From assembly GCA_021819535.1 (NCBI GenBank), contig JAKAQU010000243.1, positions 1 to 5,049 on the forward strand: a DNA stretch of 5,049 bases, in the 5' to 3' direction. The notes under the pieces are model-generated. The model was given only the letters and a program-made list of their open reading frames with translations. It was not told the DNA's origin and searched no databases. Below, in pieces: positions 1-5,049 of the stretch (positions within the stretch are counted from its first letter, which is position 1; every line of letters begins with the position of its first letter). The DNA is from Pseudomonadota bacterium. GTDB taxonomy: Bacteria > Pseudomonadota > Alphaproteobacteria > Acetobacterales > Acetobacteraceae. The position numbers and the translations under genes are program-made.

Positions 1-57
1 TATAAGTCAAGAATTTTTTTGCAACACCCCGGCGCCCAGAAGGCCGCCCGAGCGCGC

Positions 58-85
58 TTGACCCCGGCGGCATCGCCTCTAATGT
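58..85 (+). promoter_or_regulatory. weak sigma70-like promoter candidate
   Basis: A TTGACC hexamer at 58-63 matches five of six bases of the -35 consensus. It is followed after 16 bases by TAATGT (80-85), which matches only three of six bases of the -10 consensus. The alternative -10 TCTAAT (78-83) matches five of six but leaves only a 14-base spacer. It lies about 85 bases before the leader ORF and could drive the transporter. The call is weak because the two boxes cannot both be good at normal spacing. Confidence 0.22.
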
Positions 86-129
86 CATTCCCCGTTTTCC
101 CGAATCCTCGCGGCACGCGCGATGCCCTC

Positions 130-150
130 CTACGAGCCGTCGGCTCGTGG
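130..150 (+). promoter_or_regulatory. hairpin just upstream of the leader ORF ribosome binding site
   Basis: ACGAGCC (132-138) and GGCTCGT (142-148) are perfect reverse complements around a three-base GTC loop. A T-G wobble (131/149) and a C-G pair (130/150) can extend the stem to nine pairs. No T-run follows, so it does not look like an intrinsic terminator. It ends nine bases before the AAGGAAG ribosome binding site (159-165). It could shape the 5' untranslated region of the transporter mRNA or be an operator. The fold is seen in the sequence; the role is inferred. Confidence 0.4.
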
Positions 151-169
151 CGTTTATCAAGGAAGATCA

Positions 170-235
170 ATGGAATTTGCGACGGCCCGGCCTCTTGTCC
201 GCCCGCGCCCGCGCCCGGCCGCGGAACCGGGGTGA
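170..235 (+). CDS. putative 21-residue leader peptide, coupled to the transporter gene
   Basis: ATG at 170 is preceded by AAGGAAG (159-165), four bases away, the best-placed ribosome binding site upstream of the transporter. The frame stays open for 21 codons and ends with TGA at 233-235, which shares its A with the transporter ATG (235-237). The peptide starts MEFATARPLV and continues with an alternating Arg-Pro stretch (residues 11-16) before a short Ala/Glu/Pro/Gly tail. The transporter start itself has only a GGGG run as a possible ribosome binding site, so translation may reach it through this ORF. Consecutive Arg/Pro codons could slow ribosomes, which would suit a regulatory leader, but that is inference. 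It may instead be a chance ORF in GC-rich DNA. Confidence 0.42.
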   Translation: MEFATARPLVRPRPRPAAEPG

Positions 236-1143
236 TGCCGCTCTGGATAATTTTTACGCTGATCGCCGCATTGTTCCAGACCTGGCGGACGGCGCTGCAG
301 CAGCGGCTGCGGAGCCAGCTTTCGGTCAACGGGGCATCGTTCGTGCGGTTTTTCTATGGCGTGCCGTTCGCGCTCGCGATACTCCTCGTCATGCTGACGG
401 CGAGCGGGGCCTCTCTTCCGCCGCCGAATGCGACGTTTCTGATCGAGTGCGCGATCGCCGGGGCGCTCCAGATCATCGGCACCAGCCTGCTCATCCTCTC
501 CTTCGGGTTTCGCAGCTTCGCCGTCGGCAGCGCCTATGCCAAGACCGAGGGGGTGCAGACCGCGCTCGTCGCCTGGGCGATCGCCGGCGAAAAACTCCGC
601 GCCGCGGCCTGGCTCGGGATCATGCTCGGGGTTGCCGGCGTGCTGACGCTCTCGCTCGCCGGGCAGGGGTTGCGCGCCCGCGGCCTCTTGCGCGCAACCT
701 TTCAGCCGGCGGCGCTGTGCGGGCTCGGCACCGGGCTCTGCTTTGCCTTCGTCTCGGTCTTGATCAAATGGGCCAATCTCGCCCTTCATGGCGGGCACCC
801 GATCATTCAGGCGATCTATGCCCTGGCGGTGACCAACGCCATGCAGACGGTGCTGCTCGGGGTGTGGCTTCTCTGGCGCGACCCGCGGCAGATCCTGGCG
901 ACGCTCTCGACCTGGCGGCGCGCGATGTGGGTTGGCATGATGTCGGCGGTCGGCTCGGGGTGCTGGTTCTCCGCCTTCGCGCTCGCCCCGGTCGGGCTCG
1001 TCCGCTCGCTCGGGCAGATGGAGGTGCCGTTCATTCTCCTCTTCAGCCATTTCTATCTGCGCGAGCGGTTGAAGAGGAGCGATGTCGCCGGCCTCGCCCT
1101 GGTCGCCGGCGGCGTGATTTTCGTCCTGCTTGGCGCGGGATAA
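235..1143 (+). CDS. DMT-superfamily (EamA-like) membrane transporter
   Basis: This 302-residue integral inner-membrane protein has the two-repeat, roughly ten-helix pattern of EamA/drug-metabolite transporters. Hydrophobic segments run nearly throughout, for example about residues 3-18, 38-56, 66-90, 106-118, 124-142, 158-178, 190-214, 231-252, 262-275 and 284-300. The end of each half carries the characteristic pattern: YAKTEGVQTALVAW followed by GEKL (about 101-121), and LGQMEVPFILLFS followed by a Tyr-Leu-Arg-Glu-Arg-Leu motif (about 259-279). In this family that region is a helix ending in a charged E(K/R) turn before the last helix of the half. The ATG at 235 was chosen because it gives the usual family length and starts directly with the first helix; the open frame continues upstream to 19, but that extension is low-complexity and non-homologous in look. 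The start overlaps the stop of a short upstream ORF (TGATG). The substrate cannot be told; family members export metabolites or amino acids. Confidence 0.88.
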   Translation: MPLWIIFTLIAALFQTWRTALQQRLRSQLSVNGASFVRFFYGVPFALAILLVMLTASGASLPPPNATFLIECAIAGALQIIGTSLLILSFGFRSFAVGSAYAKTEGVQTALVAWAIAGEKLRAAAWLGIMLGVAGVLTLSLAGQGLRARGLLRATFQPAALCGLGTGLCFAFVSVLIKWANLALHGGHPIIQAIYALAVTNAMQTVLLGVWLLWRDPRQILATLSTWRRAMWVGMMSAVGSGCWFSAFALAPVGLVRSLGQMEVPFILLFSHFYLRERLKRSDVAGLALVAGGVIFVLLGAG

Positions 1144-1169
1144 GATGGGGCGACGAGGTGGGGGCGAGT

Positions 1170-1436
1170 GGGGGGCTTCTGTTGCCCGGTGCCCCCCGAA
1201 CCGCGCTTATCGCTTACGCAGCGACAGCGAGCGCCATGTTGTCGTTGGCACTTGTAAAACGGCCCGATGACGGCGGAACCATGCCGAGCGAAAGATACAT
1301 CTTTACCACGCGTGTCGAGCCTGTTTCGCCCCCGAAGCCCGCCATCGGGCGGGAAATGGTGGAGGCGCCGGGCACTGCCCCCGGGTCCACTACGCTTATT
1401 CCATGCACCGTTTATCGCCATAGCCGGCGAACCAGC
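1170..1436 (-). ncRNA. ssrA: transfer-messenger RNA, circularly permuted two-piece form
   Basis: tmRNA with SmpB rescues stalled ribosomes and tags the unfinished peptide for proteolysis. Read on the minus strand, the acceptor piece comes first (about 1436 to 1357). It ends with a T-arm (CCGGG/CCCGG, 1384-1380 with 1372-1368, seven-base loop), the acceptor strand CGCCTCC (1367-1361), discriminator A and an encoded CCA (1359-1357). A 23-base spacer with a six-pair GC hairpin (1353-1338) follows. The coding piece starts GGGGGCG (1333-1327), which pairs over seven positions (one G-U) with the acceptor strand, then AAACAGGCTCGACAC, the tmRNA D-arm-like region. The tag frame lies at 1249-1214. After it, CGGT (1203-1200)/ACCG (1190-1187) and GGGGGGC (1197-1191)/GCCCCCC (1176-1170) form an H-type pseudoknot. 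Acceptor-before-coding order is the alphaproteobacterial permuted arrangement. The piece ends at 1436 and 1170 are estimates. Spurious ORFs cover the locus on both strands. Confidence 0.93.
1214..1249 (-). other. tmRNA proteolysis-tag reading frame (ANDNMALAVAA)
   Basis: Eleven codons beginning at the GCC resume codon (1249-1247) encode ANDNMALAVAA and end with TAA (1216-1214). The AND(N) start and a C-terminal -VAA are hallmarks of tmRNA tags, the latter being the recognition end for ClpXP/ClpAP-type proteases. The bases before the resume codon read TTTACAAGT. The tag is translated only by trans-translation, so it should not be annotated as the C-terminus of a longer protein, although the frame is open for 53 codons upstream. 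Confidence 0.93.
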
Positions 1437-1442
1437 CTCTGC

Positions 1443-1470
1443 GATATAGGCGTCGGCCAGCCTTTGTGAA
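1443..1470 (-). promoter_or_regulatory. promoter of ssrA
   Basis: On the minus strand, TTCACA (1470-1465, five of six to TTGACA) is separated by 16 bases from TATATC (1448-1443, beginning TATA). A start six or seven bases on would fall at about 1436, at GGCTGG, where the structured acceptor piece seems to begin. The -35 box overlaps the AAAGGGG ribosome binding site of the divergent thyX, so the two genes share this short region. Confidence 0.6.
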
Positions 1471-1475
1471 AGGGG
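1469..1475 (+). promoter_or_regulatory. ribosome binding site of thyX
   Basis: AAAGGGG lies nine bases before the ATG at 1485 and supports that start. It sits inside the minus-strand ssrA promoter, so thyX mRNA must start within or before the antisense of the tmRNA gene. I see no clear plus-strand promoter for thyX in the gap. Confidence 0.55.
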
Positions 1476-1484
1476 ATTCCCGCG

Positions 1485-2414
1485 ATGCCGCTCGCCGCCG
1501 ACCAGAAATCCGCAATCGAAGCCCAGCGCGCCACAAGCGCCGAAACACGGCGCGCGACCGTCGCGGCGCTCGAGGACATCCTCTACCATGCCCATCCCGT
1601 GCTCGATCACGGCTTCGTCCGGGTGATCGACTATATGGGCGATGACGGGGCGATCGTGCAGGCGGCGCGCGTCTCCTATGGCCGGGGGACGCGCAAGGTG
1701 AGCGAGGACGAGGGGCTGATCCGCTACCTCATGCGCCATCGCCACACCACGCCGTTCGAGATGTGCGAAATCAAGTATCACGTCAAACTGCCGATTTTCG
1801 TCGCCCGGCAATGGATCCGCCACCGCATGGCGAACGTGAACGAATACTCGGCCCGCTATTCCATCCTCGACCGCGAATTCTACCTCCCCGCGCCCGAGCA
1901 TCTGGCGGCGCAATCGGCAAGTAACCGGCAGGGGAGGGGGGAGATCCTGGACGGCGGCGAGGCGGCGATGGTGCTTGAGATGCTGCGCGAGGACGCCGCG
2001 CGCTGCCATGACCATTACCTCGCCATGCTGAACGAAAGCGAGGACGGGGCGCGCGATCCGGCGCGCTTGGGCCTCGCGCGCGAGCTTGCGCGGATGAACC
2101 TCACGCTCAATACTTATACGCAATGGTATTGGAAGACCGATCTCCACAATCTCCTCCATTTCCTCTCGCTCCGCGCCGATGCTCACGCGCAATATGAAAT
2201 CCGCGCCTATGCCGAGGTGATGCTGAAAACCGTCGAAGCCTGGGTGCCGATGGCGGCGCGCGCCTTTCGCGACTACCGCCTCGGCGCGGTGACATTTTCC
2301 GCCCCGATGCTCGCCGCCTTGCGCCGGATACTGGCCGGGGAGCAGGTCGAACAGCCGGGGAGCGGGCTTTCCAAGCGCGAATGGGGGGAGTTCGTGGCGA
2401 TGATCGGAAGATGA
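1485..2414 (+). CDS. thyX: FAD-dependent thymidylate synthase ThyX
   Basis: ThyX makes dTMP from dUMP using methylene-tetrahydrofolate, with FAD and NADPH as the reductive route, and replaces ThyA in organisms without it. The 309-residue protein has the signature RHRX7S exactly: R112-H113-R114 and S122 (RHRMANVNEYS), followed by ARYS. Other conserved stretches are HTTPFE (87-92), the YTQWYWKTDLHNLLHFL region (211-227) and LRADAHAQYEIR (229-240), which carries substrate-binding arginine and glutamine residues of the family. About 40 residues precede the conserved core, as in alphaproteobacterial forms, from memory. The start at 1485 has a ribosome binding site nine bases upstream. The stop overlaps the next gene (ATGA at 2411-2414), so the two are translationally coupled. 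The divergent tmRNA gene lies immediately upstream. Confidence 0.97.
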   Translation: MPLAADQKSAIEAQRATSAETRRATVAALEDILYHAHPVLDHGFVRVIDYMGDDGAIVQAARVSYGRGTRKVSEDEGLIRYLMRHRHTTPFEMCEIKYHVKLPIFVARQWIRHRMANVNEYSARYSILDREFYLPAPEHLAAQSASNRQGRGEILDGGEAAMVLEMLREDAARCHDHYLAMLNESEDGARDPARLGLARELARMNLTLNTYTQWYWKTDLHNLLHFLSLRADAHAQYEIRAYAEVMLKTVEAWVPMAARAFRDYRLGAVTFSAPMLAALRRILAGEQVEQPGSGLSKREWGEFVAMIGR

Positions 2415-4246
2415 GACTGATCAAAGCACGAATACGAGGGTTTCAGTCGTTCGGCGATTCCGGCGAAGTGGAATTTCACGACGGCATCAACCTGATCATC
2501 GGGCAGAACAATGCCGGCAAAAGCGCCCTGCTGCGCGCCCTCCTGCCGGACCTCCCCGATGACCAACATCGGACGCCGGAGCGATGGAAATCTTACGAAA
2601 TGCCGGGAACGGAGATTACCCTCACGATAGATATCAGCGGCCCTGAAATCCGGGATTGGGTGCTTCGTTTCAGTTCATCGCTATCGTTTCCGATAACGCA
2701 GGGGCAGGGTCGTAATTGCGATGCTTTTATGCAAGGTATTTTTTCCCGCCCGAGCCTGCTCATTTCTGTTATTCGTCCGGCGCAGTTCGGCTTTTCCGCG
2801 CCCTATCCATCGCACCAGTTATTTGCGTACACCTCCGGGCAGAAACTGCATGCTTCTATAACGCCTAACAATGGAAGCCTAAAAATACAGCTCTTTGGCG
2901 GCGACCACGACTCGTTGCCACACCTCCTTTTTGCGGCATGGAAGCACGAAACGTTCCATTTCGACGCCGAGCGCATGGCGATTGGCCAGGCGCCGGCCGG
3001 CTACGCCGAACGCCTGGCGCCAAACGCGGCGAATCTGCCCAACATTCTTCTCTCTCTGCAGGGCGAACGCGGCGGTGTTTTCCAGAAACTGGTCGCCCAT
3101 CTCCGCGAAATTTTCCCGACCGTCGGCAATCTCAGCGTCCGAACCATGCCCGGCAATAACAACCTGCTGGAAGTGAGGGTCTGGCCGACCGAGGCGATGG
3201 AAAGGGTGGAGCTGAGCTTTCCGCTGAACGCCAGCGGCACCGGTGTCGCCCAGGCCATCGCGCTGCTTACGGCGATCATGACAATCGACAAAGCCATCAT
3301 CATCATCGATGAGATCAACAGTTTTCTGCATCCGGCAGCGATCAAGGCTCTGCTCCGAATCTTGCAAACGCAATACGCGCAGCACCAATACATCATCTCG
3401 ACCCACGCGCCGGATGTCATCAGCTTCAGCAACCCGACGACGATCCACCTCGTCAAGCGCGAGGGATACGAATCCCGGGTCAAGCGGCTCGATCTTACGA
3501 AGATTGAGACATTCCGCGAGGTTGCCGAGCATCTCGGCGTCTCGATGGCGGATGTCTTCGCCGCCGAGCGGGTCATCTGGGTGGAGGGGCAGACCGAAGA
3601 ACTCTGCTTCCCCTATCTCTATCAGCAGACGAAAGGGCCGCTGCCACGCGGGACGATTTTTACCTCCGTCGTGGCAACGGGGGATTTCCACGCGAAGAAG
3701 CGCGATCGAACGCTGGTTTACGAGATTTACCAGCGCTTGAGTGCCGCCGCTGCTCCTCTCGTCGTCAATGTCGCTTTCAGCTTTGATGGCGAAAATCTCA
3801 CCGAATCCGAAAAATGTGACATGCGACGCGAGGCCAAGGGCAAAGGCGCGCTCGATTTCCTGCCCCGGCGGCATCTCGAATGCTACCTTATCGACTCCGC
3901 CGCCATCGCCGCCTTTATCGCCCACAAAGACCCGCAACCGGCGTCAACCGTCACGCCGGATTCGGTGGCGGCGGCGTTAAAAAAGGCCGCAGCGGAGAAA
4001 CCACTTCACATTCAGGAATGGAATGGCAATATCGCCGATGAGCAATGGCTTGCCGGCGTCGATGCCGCCGAACTTATCGGGACGGTCTGCGGAACGCTCT
4101 CCGAGCAGCGCGTGCGCTTCGCGAAGAAGGCCGATTCGTTGTTTCTTTTGCAGCATATCCTCAAAAATGACCGCCAGCGCTTTGACCCGCTGGCGGAATA
4201 CGTCGCAAGCCTCGTCGCGGCGGTGACGCAGGGCCAGCCGTCCTGA
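2411..4246 (+). CDS. OLD-family ATPase with TOPRIM-like nuclease domain
   Basis: This 611-residue protein combines an SMC/ABC-type ATPase with a C-terminal TOPRIM nuclease, the layout of OLD (overcoming lysogenization defect) endonucleases. The N-terminus is RecF-like (IRGFQSFGDSGEVEF), with Walker A GQNNAGKS at 31-38. Then come an ABC-signature-like NASGTGVAQ (273-281), Walker B IIIIDE (296-301) and the H-loop STH (330-332). The TOPRIM part starts with VIWVEGQTEE (388-397, acidic E392), has FDGE (458-461) where DxD/DxE metal ligands are expected, and LPRRHLECYLI (484-494), resembling the OLD motif before the C-terminus. ATG 2411 is chosen over an in-frame ATG at 2381 because it begins the beta strand and overlaps the thyX stop. 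It has no separate strong ribosome binding site, so it is likely reinitiated. No UvrD helicase or second partner is adjacent, suggesting a stand-alone (class 1-like) member. Phage defence or DNA repair is possible; neither is proven by sequence. Confidence 0.87.
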   Translation: MRLIKARIRGFQSFGDSGEVEFHDGINLIIGQNNAGKSALLRALLPDLPDDQHRTPERWKSYEMPGTEITLTIDISGPEIRDWVLRFSSSLSFPITQGQGRNCDAFMQGIFSRPSLLISVIRPAQFGFSAPYPSHQLFAYTSGQKLHASITPNNGSLKIQLFGGDHDSLPHLLFAAWKHETFHFDAERMAIGQAPAGYAERLAPNAANLPNILLSLQGERGGVFQKLVAHLREIFPTVGNLSVRTMPGNNNLLEVRVWPTEAMERVELSFPLNASGTGVAQAIALLTAIMTIDKAIIIIDEINSFLHPAAIKALLRILQTQYAQHQYIISTHAPDVISFSNPTTIHLVKREGYESRVKRLDLTKIETFREVAEHLGVSMADVFAAERVIWVEGQTEELCFPYLYQQTKGPLPRGTIFTSVVATGDFHAKKRDRTLVYEIYQRLSAAAAPLVVNVAFSFDGENLTESEKCDMRREAKGKGALDFLPRRHLECYLIDSAAIAAFIAHKDPQPASTVTPDSVAAALKKAAAEKPLHIQEWNGNIADEQWLAGVDAAELIGTVCGTLSEQRVRFAKKADSLFLLQHILKNDRQRFDPLAEYVASLVAAVTQGQPS

Positions 4247-4263
4247 CCGGCGAGCGAGGTCGG

Positions 4264-4296
4264 CCCCCCCGCGGTTCCCTCAAGCCGCGGCGGGGG
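4264..4296. terminator. GC-rich hairpin between convergent genes
   Basis: CCCCCCCGCGG (4264-4274) pairs with CCGCGG plus a G-run (4285-4296), giving eleven pairs with a single bulged C at 4291 and a ten-base loop. It begins 17 bases after the OLD-gene stop and spans the stop codon of the convergent minus-strand gene (4282-4280). Neither strand has a T-run after the stem, so it is not a classic intrinsic terminator. It may still block read-through in both directions or protect mRNA ends. Confidence 0.4.
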
Positions 4297-4939
4297 GGAG
4301 GAAGTTTCGCGCCTGCATCTCGCCGAGCCAGAAGGCGAGCGAGGTCTCGGTATCGATGCAATCGCCGAAGCCTGCTTCCCTGATCTTGATGGTGCTGAGG
4401 AGTGATGCGGTCGAATGGGTGCGTGAAAACGCGAAATCGGCAAATTGCCAGGATCCGGCGACCATCTCCGCGAGCGAGACCGGCGCGAGGCCATGGCGTG
4501 CCACGATCTTCCGCCAGGTCTCGGCGTGGCCGGGCATGACGCGCGCAAGCGGCATCGCTTGTGGCAGGCCGAGCGGCATCCGGAAGGCGCGCGCTGCCAC
4601 CGGCCAGAGATTTTCCCAGGTCATCACATCGCCGTTGGTGACGTTGAAAGTCTGATTGAACGCCGTCGCGGCACTACCCGCCCAGAAAATCGCGCGCGCG
4701 AGAAGGCGGGCGTCGGTCGCCTCGGTCACGCGGGTGCCGGTTCCGGGATAGATCAGCGGCAGGCCGAGTTCGCGGCTGATCGCGGCATAGGCGCCGATGG
4801 CGGCGATCATGTTCATCATGCTGCCGACGGCGAAGCCCAAAACCGCCTGCGGGCGGAAGATCGTCCACCCCCAGGCTTTTCCCGCCTGCCGCGCGGCGAG
4901 AAAATCCTCCTGTGCCCAATAGAAATTGGACACCTCCAA
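4280..4939 (-). pseudogene. 5'-truncated SDR (PRISE-like) NAD(P)-dependent reductase/epimerase fragment
   Basis: The 219-residue frame matches the C-terminal half of extended short-chain dehydrogenases of the PRISE type (progesterone 5-beta-reductase/iridoid synthase-like). It shows SNFYWAQEDFL (4-14), which holds the family's catalytic tyrosine, FRPQAVLGF (28-36), FNVTNGDVMTWENLWP (98-113) and HSTASLLSTIKIREAGFGD (175-193). Full-length members have about 350 residues; the N-terminal Rossmann half with the glycine-rich NAD(P) motif and the partner lysine is missing. The frame can start only at TTG 4939 (or the GTG at 4933), and an in-frame TAG lies at 4945-4943. The other two minus frames in 4940-5049 show no Rossmann sequence. 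Conservation resumes right at the junction, so this reads as a truncation rather than a mere frameshift. A functional short protein cannot be excluded but would lack its cofactor site. Confidence 0.68.
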
Positions 4940-5049
4940 TAACTACGTTTTTGGCAGGAGCGATGCACGCGATTCACGGCGCTGGCGGGGGTGGGGGCGT
5001 TTTTGTTTTGCGGGAGTGGTCATTCGAAGCCTGAGCGCGCCGTGCGGTG
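4940..5049. other. intergenic or junction DNA with no convincing gene
   Basis: This 110-base stretch replaces the expected 5' half of the reductase gene. It contains a G-rich run (GGCGGGGGTGGGGGCG at 4983-4998) and two similar GTTTTT-containing tracts (4947 and 4998 onwards). A 23-codon plus-strand frame starts at 4963 with AGGAG only two bases away, which is too close to be convincing. It may be the end of a neighbouring element that extends past the window edge. Confidence 0.35.

Noticed and set aside
14..20. A run of seven Ts at the left edge, possibly the tail of an intrinsic terminator
   Set aside because: The bases that would form the stem lie outside the window, and 1-13 show no hairpin.
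1146..1176. Possible G-quadruplex on the plus strand (runs of four, five and six Gs)
   Set aside because: Only three runs of three or more Gs are present, and the last is already explained by the tmRNA 3' pseudoknot.
1214..1408. A 64-codon minus-strand ORF ending ANDNMALAVAA
   Set aside because: Only the last eleven codons are translated, as the tmRNA tag; the rest is tmRNA acceptor and coding structure.
1267..1449. A 60-codon plus-strand ORF
   Set aside because: It lies wholly antisense to tmRNA and has no ribosome binding site or recognisable family.
147..1469. A 440-codon plus-strand frame across the transporter and tmRNA gene
   Set aside because: It is out of frame with the clear EamA protein, has Arg/Ala-rich shadow composition, and its C-terminal part is antisense tmRNA.
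1053..2192. A 379-codon minus-strand ORF
   Set aside because: It is antisense to thyX and overlaps the tmRNA; the composition is that of a GC-rich shadow frame with no motifs.
2879..3937. A 352-codon minus-strand ORF
   Set aside because: It is a shadow of the OLD-family gene, whose plus-strand frame carries all ATPase and TOPRIM motifs.
4445..4942. A 165-codon plus-strand ORF opposite the reductase fragment
   Set aside because: The minus frame carries the conserved PRISE motifs; this frame has none.
4963..5034. A 23-codon plus-strand ORF at the right edge
   Set aside because: AGGAG is only two bases from the ATG, the peptide is Gly-rich from a G-run, and nothing supports it.
1..5049. CRISPR array, insertion sequence with inverted repeats, or ordinary tRNA
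   Set aside because: No regularly spaced repeats, transposase motifs or canonical tRNA T-loop sequences were seen on either strand.

Overview
The window looks like a chromosomal segment of a GC-rich alphaproteobacterium. The strongest evidence is a two-piece (circularly permuted) tmRNA gene with an ANDN...AVAA tag, an arrangement typical of Alphaproteobacteria. The GC-rich coding sequence and a ThyX-type thymidylate synthase fit this. An acetic-acid-bacteria/Rhodospirillales relative is possible, but family-level placement is a guess.

Layout, left to right. Positions 1-169 are a leader without a convincing gene; they hold a weak promoter candidate and a perfect 7-bp hairpin (132-148). At 170-235 there is a 21-codon ORF with a good ribosome binding site. 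Its stop overlaps the start of a 302-residue EamA/DMT-type membrane transporter (235-1143, +), so it may be a leader peptide that couples translation. The 341-base gap at 1144-1484 is filled on the minus strand by the permuted ssrA gene (about 1170-1436) and its promoter (1443-1470). Next is thyX (1485-2414, +). Its last codons overlap (ATGA) the start of a 611-residue OLD-family ATPase/TOPRIM nuclease (2411-4246, +), so the two are almost certainly co-transcribed. A GC-rich hairpin (4264-4296) separates this pair from a convergent minus-strand SDR/PRISE-type reductase fragment (4280-4939). That fragment lacks its nucleotide-binding half and is most likely a pseudogene. Positions 4940-5049 contain no convincing gene.

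How the parts relate: ThyX makes dTMP, and tmRNA rescues stalled ribosomes; both are housekeeping functions. The OLD-type protein belongs to a superfamily that includes phage-defence nucleases, but no helicase, TOPRIM or retron partner is visible beside it. Part of the OLD gene is less GC-rich than thyX, which suggests it was added behind thyX later. The least expected features are the tmRNA hidden under spurious ORFs, the thyX-nuclease coupling, the leader ORF before the transporter, and the truncated reductase.
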